Assembly: GCA_035551675.1 (NCBI GenBank)
Contig: DASZMV010000090.1
Span: forward strand, 1 to 64,000
Direction of reading: 5' to 3'
From: JAFECT01 sp035551675
GTDB taxonomy: Bacteria; Pseudomonadota; Alphaproteobacteria; Caulobacterales; Caulobacteraceae
Length of the DNA: 64,000 nucleotides
The translations under genes and the position numbers were made by a program. Below, one piece after another: positions 58,902-64,000 of the stretch. The notes under the pieces were generated by a model that saw only the letters and a list, made by a program, of their open reading frames with translations, ran no database searches and had not been told where the DNA came from. Position 1 is the first letter of the stretch. Each line of letters opens with the position of its first letter.

Positions 58902-60310
58902 GGCCGGTAGTAGGCGTCGAGCAGTCTATTGTGGAACTTGTAGGTCGGGTCGAGACGGCGCTTCAGCGCGAAAAGCTCGCTCGACCGCGGATAGGCGCGC
59001 GCAAACTGTTCGGGCGTCGCAATGATCTGATACGGTAGATAGTAATCGCCGCCCTCGTCGAGGGAGAGCTGGATCAGCAACCCTGTCCAAGCCTTGACTG
59101 CGCGCTCATCCGCACGCGTCGTTCCCTGCTCGTAGTAGAGCACGATACAGAACACCTCCCTGGGCGCCCAATTGAGCAGCGTGCCGGTTTCGGCCGGCGA
59201 ATGGCGAATGGCTACGTTCAGGACGTTCGCGTGACGTGCGTTGAGGATCGACGCCATCCGCGGGACGAAATCATCGAAACGATCGATCGGGATGAAATAC
59301 TCCTGCAGGACGTAGGTGCTCGTGGCACGGGATCGCGGCTCGATACCGTTGGCGTCCTGGCTGGCAAAGAAATTGCGCCACCCCACTTGGGATTCCCGCG
59401 GATGCAGCGGGTCATAGACCCGGGCGCGGAACCACTTGCCTAAGGTCGTATCGGTGACGAAGCCGAGCATGGCGATTTGCTCATCGGTCGGCGTCGCGCG
59501 CGAGGCCAGGCGCGCTTTCTCAGTGAGCGGTTTGGTGGTTTCGATGAAGGTGTCTGCGCTGACAATCCGGTAGTCCGGGGGATAGAGCGCGGCGCTGTGC
59601 ATGACCACGCTTGGCTTCCCCTCCACCTTGCCGAAGAAGAAGCGCCTGTAGTCGCCGACATCCATTCGCGGCGATGTCCGTTCCAGCCGATGGTTCTCGG
59701 ACAGGTCGAGTGTCGCCTCCACGATCACGCCGAGCGCGCCGTAGCCGCCGATCGCGCCGAAAAAGACATCCGGATTGTCCTGCCGGCTCGCCGTCACGAG
59801 GCGCCCATCGGCCAATACGATGCGGATCGAACGGACCGAGTTCACTACTGGCCCGGCGTCGACGTAGGACCCGTGCGCATTCACACTTAATGTGCCGCCG
59901 ACCGTGAAGTTGGCGTAGTCCTGCATAATCGCAACCGAAAGCCCATGTGGATCGATCGCTTCCTGGATCTGGCGCCAGGAAGCGCCAGCCTCGACTGTGA
60001 TGAGACGATGTTGCGTATCGAGTGCGACGACCCGTTTCAGCTTGCGCATGTCGAGGAACAGACAGCCCGTGCATGCAATCTGCCCGCCCTGGGAATGGCG
60101 TGCGCCGCCGACGGAGATCGGGCCGGGGTGACCAGCCACCAGTCGCCTGACCTCCTCGACGCTGGTCGGCGTGACGATCGCCTCGACCTGGATCGGGTTG
60201 AGTTGCGTGACGTCGTTTACAGTGTCTTTCGCCGCTGCCAGCGGCGACCATGCGAACGCGACGATAGCCAGGGCGGCAAGCGCCCTGCCCAGTCCCGGAA
60301 ATCGGCTCAC
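58898..60310 (-). CDS. Exported FAD-binding oxidase (PCMH/ALO family)
   Basis: A 470-residue protein. GTG 60310 begins signal peptide MSRFPGLGRALAALAIVAFA, cleaved near PLAAAKD. The PCMH FAD domain has ISVGGARHSQGG, whose His (about residue 72) matches the covalent-flavin site of aldonolactone oxidases, then LDMRKLKRVVALD, TVEAGASWRQIQEAID and GGTLSVNAHGSY. The second domain ends with DPTYKFHNRLLDAYY, similar to the C-terminus of ALO-type enzymes. It likely oxidises a sugar-like alcohol or lactone in the periplasm; substrate unknown. Confidence 0.87.
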   Translation of the reverse strand: MSRFPGLGRALAALAIVAFAWSPLAAAKDTVNDVTQLNPIQVEAIVTPTSVEEVRRLVAGHPGPISVGGARHSQGGQIACTGCLFLDMRKLKRVVALDTQHRLITVEAGASWRQIQEAIDPHGLSVAIMQDYANFTVGGTLSVNAHGSYVDAGPVVNSVRSIRIVLADGRLVTASRQDNPDVFFGAIGGYGALGVIVEATLDLSENHRLERTSPRMDVGDYRRFFFGKVEGKPSVVMHSAALYPPDYRIVSADTFIETTKPLTEKARLASRATPTDEQIAMLGFVTDTTLGKWFRARVYDPLHPRESQVGWRNFFASQDANGIEPRSRATSTYVLQEYFIPIDRFDDFVPRMASILNARHANVLNVAIRHSPAETGTLLNWAPREVFCIVLYYEQGTTRADERAVKAWTGLLIQLSLDEGGDYYLPYQIIATPEQFARAYPRSSELFALKRRLDPTYKFHNRLLDAYYRP

Positions 60311-60334
60311 GCTTCGCCCCCCCTGCTGCTCCGA

Positions 60335-60934
60335 CTAGCCGTTCGCGTACGCCTTCGCGAACAGCGCCTTCAGTTCGGCGTCCACGTCCTTCGGCGATGA
60401 CAACTCAACCACCGACGATAACCGTTCCGACCACGACTCCTTGCGCACCGACGGCGTAAGCCGCTTCGACGTTTTCGGGTCCAGCTTCAGGCCGAACAGC
60501 GCCTTGCCGCCTTTCAGCGGGCGGATGGCTGCGAACTGAACGCCCTTCGAGAACGCCGTGTAGCCCTTGCGCTGGCCCTGCAGGACTTCGCCCGCGCCCT
60601 GGGCCGCCTTCTCCACCGCTTCGAGGATCTTCAACGAGGCCGCGTCCGACCACAGGGCCGCGCGCAACGCGACCGCGTCATCCCAGCCCGGACCTTCGGG
60701 TGGAAACGCTTCGCCCAGGACGAAGCTGCCGTGGTTCTGACCCAGGCCGTAGGTTTCCTTCAGCCACGCCAGGCGCGCGCGGTGGGCTGTGTGCGGACAT
60801 GTCCTGGCGATCTTGACCCACTCGGCGAGGGACTTGCCGGACTTGGCCTCGAAGTTGGCCTTCACCGTCGCAAACCATTTCTGCTGCCGCTCGGTCAGCC
60901 CCTCGACGCCCGCCTTGGCCTTGGTCTGCGGCAT
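60335..60934 (-). CDS. DUF4287 / DUF5655 domain protein
   Basis: A 199-residue soluble protein. Residues about 10-75 (ERQQKWFATVKANFEAKSGK, SLAEWVKIARTCPH, WLKETYGLGQNHGSFV) match the DUF4287 pattern. Residues about 85-195 (DDAVALRAALWSDAASLKIL, VLQGQRKGYTAFSKGVQFAA, WSERLSSVVELSS) match the DUF5655 pattern. These domains often occur together with no known activity. It is divergent from the HIT gene and 24 nt downstream of the oxidase gene. Confidence 0.8.
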   Translation of the reverse strand: MPQTKAKAGVEGLTERQQKWFATVKANFEAKSGKSLAEWVKIARTCPHTAHRARLAWLKETYGLGQNHGSFVLGEAFPPEGPGWDDAVALRAALWSDAASLKILEAVEKAAQGAGEVLQGQRKGYTAFSKGVQFAAIRPLKGGKALFGLKLDPKTSKRLTPSVRKESWSERLSSVVELSSPKDVDAELKALFAKAYANG

Positions 60935-60997
60935 CGCCCTTCCTCCCCGCGCCGTCGCTTGTTAGAGGGCAGTCTAGCCCCTTCTGAGGAGCCGCGC

Positions 60998-61432
60998 ATG
61001 AGCCTCGACGGCGAGTACGACCCCGACAATATCTTCGCCAAGATCGTTCGCGGCGAAATCCCCTGCGCCAAGGTTTACGAGGACGACGCAGCCCTCGCCT
61101 TCATGGACGTGTTTCCCCAGTCGCGCGGCCACACCCTGGTCATCTCCAAGACCTCCCGCGCCCGCAACCTGCTCGACGCCGAGCCCGCGACGCTCGAGGC
61201 CCTGATCGCCGCGACCCAAAAGGTCGCGCGCGGCGTGGTGAAGGCGCTGAACCCCGACGGCGTCGTGGTCACCCAGTTCAACGGCGCAGCGGCCGGCCAG
61301 ACCATCTTCCACCTGCACTTCCACATCATCCCCCGCTACGAGGGCGAACCGCTGCGCCCGCACGGCGCGGGGGGCATGGCGGACATGGACGAGCTGCAGG
61401 CTACGGCGCAGGCGGTCGCGGCGGCGCTATGA
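60998..61432 (+). CDS. HIT-family nucleotide hydrolase
   Basis: A 144-residue histidine-triad protein of the Hint type. NIFAKIVRGEIPCAKVYED is the N-terminal signature, VFPQSRGHTLVISK the central one, and TIFHLHFHIIPRYEGEPL holds the catalytic H-x-H-x-H. ATG 60998 has GAGGAG upstream; the open frame further upstream is in the divergent gene. The last 30 codons (EGEPLRPHGAGGMADMDE...) recur as a diverged copy 800 bp downstream at 62249-62338. Confidence 0.93.
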   Translation: MSLDGEYDPDNIFAKIVRGEIPCAKVYEDDAALAFMDVFPQSRGHTLVISKTSRARNLLDAEPATLEALIAATQKVARGVVKALNPDGVVVTQFNGAAAGQTIFHLHFHIIPRYEGEPLRPHGAGGMADMDELQATAQAVAAAL

Positions 61433-61498
61433 GACAAAGGGCTTGCTCCGGACCCTGGGTCCGACTCTAGGCTGGGTGCGAGCCTCGGAGACACAGGC

Positions 61499-62248
61499 AT
61501 GACCGCCCCGTCCATGACCGCCCCGCCCTCCCGCGCCGCCGCGGCTTACAGCCTGCTCGCCTTCATTGCGGCCTTCATCGTGCTGCGCGCGGTGCTCCTT
61601 GCGATCACGCCGGCGCTGCATGGGCTGGTTCAACCGTCGGGCCTCCGCGAAGAGACGGCGTTCCGCGTGGGCATGAGCTTTGTGCTCGGCGCCCTGTGCT
61701 TCGCCGCCGTGTGGACCATCCTGAAGGTCCAGAAGCTCGACTTAAGAACCATCGGATGGGGCGCCAAGGCGCGCTGGCCCGGCTGGTTGGCGGCCTTCGT
61801 CGTGGCGGCGCTGTTCATCGCCTTCACCAGCTTGGGTCCGATGTTCAAAGGCGCGCCATGGGCGACGGACTGGTCGCTGTTCCGTGTCGGATGCGCCGTG
61901 ACCATGGCGGTGATCGGCGGCGTCTTCGAGGAATCCATCTACCGCGGCTTTGTGATCGATCGCGCGAAGGCGCTGGGGCTCAACACGCCGCTGCAGGTCA
62001 TCCTTTCGGGACTGCTGTTCGGCCTGGCGCACGCCGGGTGGGGCGGACTCGGCGGCGGACAGTTCGCGCTCTACGCCGCCATCGGCGCCATGGTGTCGAC
62101 CGGCGTCCTCGGCCTCCTGCTCGCGATCGCCTACGTGCTCGGCGGCCGCAGCCTGACGCCGACCATGACCGCCCACGCGGTGATCAATCTCGCGGTCGAG
62201 CCGTGGCTCCTGATGTACGCGATGCATGGCGGCTTCGGCCATCGTTAG
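61499..62248 (+). CDS. CPBP-family intramembrane protein (Abi/CAAX protease type)
   Basis: A 249-residue protein with about seven TM helices. The CPBP motifs are present: GVFEESIYRGFVIDR (EExxxR), SGLLFGLAHAGWGG (FxxxH) and MTAHAVINLAVEPW (HxxxN/B). These form the metal-free glutamate-based intramembrane protease site. Natural substrates are unknown. Its stop TAG (62246-62248) sits at the junction with a HIT-gene remnant, where the HIT gene has TAC. Confidence 0.87.
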   Translation: MTAPSMTAPPSRAAAAYSLLAFIAAFIVLRAVLLAITPALHGLVQPSGLREETAFRVGMSFVLGALCFAAVWTILKVQKLDLRTIGWGAKARWPGWLAAFVVAALFIAFTSLGPMFKGAPWATDWSLFRVGCAVTMAVIGGVFEESIYRGFVIDRAKALGLNTPLQVILSGLLFGLAHAGWGGLGGGQFALYAAIGAMVSTGVLGLLLAIAYVLGGRSLTPTMTAHAVINLAVEPWLLMYAMHGGFGHR

Positions 62249-62338
62249 GAGGGTGAGCCGCTGCGCCCGCACGGCGCCGACGGCATGGCGGAAATGGGCA
62301 AGTTGGCGACCGCGAAGGCGATTACGGCGACGGTCTAA
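62249..62338 (+). pseudogene. Remnant of a HIT-family gene 3' end
   Basis: Thirty codons including the stop, in frame with no start, read EGEPLRPHGADGMAEMGKLA... and align with the last 29 residues of the intact HIT gene (EGEPLRPHGAGGMADMDELQ...). The first ten residues are identical. Even the preceding codons align (CGT TAG here, CGC TAC in the HIT gene), so the CPBP stop lies on the breakpoint. The fragment ends in TAA at 62336-62338, overlapping the next convergent gene's stop. It has diverged, so the event is old. Confidence 0.75.
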
Positions 62339-63027
62339 CCGACCAGGCGCCACTGCAACGGAATGCGAATGTGCGCGCCAGCGACCGACTTGCCGTCGGA
62401 TGTGGTCGGCGAAAGCTTGAAGTATTTCGCGAGCTTCAGTTCGGCATCACCAAAACCGAAGCCGTCGGGCGACTCTTCGATCGACTTGCAATTCTGTAGA
62501 GTGCCCTGGGCGTCGGCTTCGCACTCCATCACCGAGTGACCGTTGACTCCTCCCTCCAAAGCCCGTCTCGGATAGGTCCTTCGCAATTCATCGGAATTGG
62601 GACGCCTAACCCAGTGCGGCGCCGAAATGACGCCCACATTCGTGAAGCTCACCGCCGTGGGCGACCAATCGAGGATCACGCAGACCGGTTCGTTGAGATC
62701 GACGTTTGCATAGTTCAGCATCAGCTTCGATTCGATCGATATCGAGGCTGCGCCAAATCCCGAACCTTGCGGCGACTCCGACGTCACAACGCAGTCACGA
62801 ACCGAGTGATCGGGATTGAGGCGGCAACGCATCATCGTCACGCCCTTTTCCACCTTGGCGCGCTCGCTCTCTGGATAGGCGGAAAGAAGCGTCGCGGGAT
62901 CAACCGACCATCGCCAGTAAGCGCCGGGCATCAGGGTGCATCCACGCTCGGGGACCTTCTGCGGCGGCGGCGGCGTGGTCACTACCAGGTCGGCGGCGAG
63001 CAGTAAGACTAGAAACGGCAGCATCAT
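62335..63027 (-). CDS. Exported protein with two TonB-C-like domains
   Basis: A 230-residue protein with N-terminal signal or anchor MMLPFLVLLLAADLVVTTPP, followed by PPPPQKVPERG. Two modules have the TonB C-terminal pattern (Y-P ... C ... G ... C-x-[IV] ... E-[ST]-P ... G-F-G-x-A): YPESERAKVEKG ... MMRCRLNPDHSVRDC ... SESPQGSGFGAAS, then TYPRRALEGGVNG ... MECEADAQGTLQNC ... EESPDGFGFGDAE. There is no typical long Pro-rich spacer. It follows a one-domain relative by 5 nt on the same strand. A role as energy transducer is doubtful; periplasmic binding is plausible. Confidence 0.75.
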   Translation of the reverse strand: MMLPFLVLLLAADLVVTTPPPPQKVPERGCTLMPGAYWRWSVDPATLLSAYPESERAKVEKGVTMMRCRLNPDHSVRDCVVTSESPQGSGFGAASISIESKLMLNYANVDLNEPVCVILDWSPTAVSFTNVGVISAPHWVRRPNSDELRRTYPRRALEGGVNGHSVMECEADAQGTLQNCKSIEESPDGFGFGDAELKLAKYFKLSPTTSDGKSVAGAHIRIPLQWRLVG

Positions 63028-63032
63028 TCCCC

Positions 63033-63404
63033 CTACGACAACACGCCCCACGCCACGATCAACTGCGCGCGAAATCCCTTCACCGGCCTCCCCTTCGCGT
63101 CCGTCGGCGCCATGCGGTAGCGCGAGGTCAGGCGCAGGGTCGCGTCGCCGAAGCCTTCGCCCGGCGGCGTTTCGGAAACGATCGAGCAGGCCGCCAGCGA
63201 GCCGTCGTCCTGGGCTGTGCATTCGAGCACGACCCGGCCGTCGTCGTGCGCCTGTTTGGCGATCACCGGATATTCGCGGTCGATGTCGTCGCGGGTCGGT
63301 TGCGAAATCCAGACCGGCTCGAGCGTCACGACCCTGTGGTGGACCACCACGGTCCCGCTCGCGCCGGGAGCTGTGGCCAGGGAGGCGAGCAAGGCGATCA
63401 ACAT
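63033..63404 (-). CDS. Exported single-domain TonB-C-like protein
   Basis: A 123-residue protein with signal MLIALLASLATAPGASG and one TonB-C-like module: REYPVIAKQAHDDGRVVLEC, DGSLAACSIVSETPPGEGFG, then RLTSRYRMAPTDAKGRPV and a last strand. It lacks the cytoplasmic/TM anchor and Pro-rich arm of a working TonB. It is the first of two adjacent genes of this type; together they encode three such modules. Confidence 0.75.
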   Translation of the reverse strand: MLIALLASLATAPGASGTVVVHHRVVTLEPVWISQPTRDDIDREYPVIAKQAHDDGRVVLECTAQDDGSLAACSIVSETPPGEGFGDATLRLTSRYRMAPTDAKGRPVKGFRAQLIVAWGVLS

Positions 63405-63468
63405 GGCCGTTCTCCGACACGCAACCTAAGCACGCGTCGGGGCGGGTGTCACCTGGAATGGCGGGCGT

Positions 63469-64000
63469 TCAGCGGTGGGGCTCGTCCGGCGGCGGTGGCG
63501 CTGGCGGCGGCGGGGCGGCGTCGTTGGGTGGGCCGTCGTCGGCTCCAGTGTCGGGCGGCGTGTCCTGGTCCGGCGACGCAGGCCGGTCGTACACGTGTGC
63601 GGGCCTTGCTGCCGCTTTGCGGCGCGGCGACAGGTCGTTCCTCGCCATGCTCCGCGTGCCGGGGCGTTGGTTGAGGAACACCACCTCGACGCCCTTGGTC
63701 ACCGCGCGCGCCAACTGCACCGCGTCCCAGTTGGTCAGGCGCACGCAGCCGTGCGAGGCGGTCTTGCCGATGTTCTGCGGCGCCGGCGCGCCGTGGATGC
63801 CGTAGGTGGGCTTGGACAGAGCGATCCAGACGACGCCGACCGGATTGTTCGGTCCCGGCTTGATCGAGAACGCGTGGTTCACGTGCGCGAAGTGGAGTTG
63901 CTTGGGATCGTAGTGGTAGGTCGGGTTCCAGTCGATGCGCGCGACCTTCAGGTCGCCGCTGGGCGACGGCTTGTCGGTGCTGCCGACGGTGGCGGGATAG
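63469..64000 (-). CDS. L,D-transpeptidase (YkuD), N-terminus beyond window
   Basis: The frame is open from 64000 to the stop at 63469, so about 176 C-terminal residues are present. The YkuD catalytic core is visible: YPATVGSTDKPSPSGDLKV, YGIHGAPAPQNIGKTASHGC and VRLTNWDAVQLARAV, with His of GIHG and catalytic Cys in SHGCVR. It cross-links peptidoglycan (3-3 links) or anchors proteins in the periplasm. The end is a long Asp/Pro-rich tail (DRPASPDQDTPPDTGADDG, then PPPPAPPPPDEPHR). Confidence 0.88.
   Translation of the reverse strand, partial: YPATVGSTDKPSPSGDLKVARIDWNPTYHYDPKQLHFAHVNHAFSIKPGPNNPVGVVWIALSKPTYGIHGAPAPQNIGKTASHGCVRLTNWDAVQLARAVTKGVEVVFLNQRPGTRSMARNDLSPRRKAAARPAHVYDRPASPDQDTPPDTGADDGPPNDAAPPPPAPPPPDEPHR

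Noticed and set aside
63028..63420. A longer form of the 62335 gene starting at 63420
   Set aside because: It would run through the adjacent one-domain gene in another frame; the 63027 start has a signal peptide and follows that gene's stop by 5 nt.

Overview
The window is a high-GC chromosomal segment that reads as Caulobacterales, probably family Caulobacteraceae. It holds a complete holdfast-type polysaccharide cluster in the order hfsE-F-G-H / C-B-A / D. It also has the divK-pleD cell-fate operon, several TonB-dependent receptors, a CCA-encoding tRNA-Ser(GCU), and housekeeping genes (gatCAB, pyrB, topA, rnr, rpmG) in an arrangement that, from memory, resembles the Caulobacter crescentus region holding hfs and divK/pleD. 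I cannot name the genus from sequence alone.

Layout. 1-3.1 kb: an MFS transporter cut by the window edge, and a TonB-dependent receptor. 3.3 kb: tRNA-Ser with its own promoter. 3.6-7.5 kb: a probable metal operon (TonB receptor, then DmeF-type efflux pump, then ZIP transporter). 7.8 kb: an orphan NarL/FixJ response regulator. 8.5-17.8 kb: the holdfast synthesis and export locus. 17.8-20.6 kb: a Sel1 protein, a glutathione transferase and two RcnB-family periplasmic proteins sharing an 11-bp-period direct repeat upstream, then a terminator and a nested inverted-repeat element. 20.9-24.4 kb: gatC-gatA-small membrane protein-gatB. 24.5-25.7 kb: ruvX and a VapBC-type pair. 25.9-31.5 kb: pyrB and a degenerate pyrC, small exported proteins, plsY, dprA and a methyltransferase. 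32.5-35.2 kb: topA. 35.2-40.5 kb: two paralogous TIR-TolB-like-TPR proteins around an exported unknown protein. 40.8-46.3 kb: a curli-like secretion operon with two long tandem-duplicated curlin-repeat proteins. 46.3-50.6 kb: rnr, a NUDIX hydrolase, rpmG and a membrane-anchored unknown. 50.6-55.8 kb: a dihaem cytochrome c, pleD, divK, a ROK kinase and dinB. 55.9-64 kb: ridA, two RDD membrane proteins, a GNAT-like protein, a flavin oxidase, a HIT protein, a CPBP protein with a HIT-gene remnant behind it, TonB-C-like proteins and an L,D-transpeptidase cut by the right edge.

How the parts fit. Two separate surface-adhesion systems lie within one 40-kb stretch: holdfast polysaccharide (hfs) and amyloid fibres (csg-like). 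PleD, a c-di-GMP synthase, and DivK, which feeds into CtrA control, are in the same window, and imperfect CtrA-type boxes lie in the hfsA/hfsD and divK/ROK gaps. The metal-related genes (ZIP, DmeF, histidine-rich RcnB proteins) form a second theme. No prophage, insertion sequence or CRISPR array was seen. The least explained parts are the TIR-TPR module, the repeat element at 20.66-20.94 kb and the small membrane protein embedded in the gat operon.
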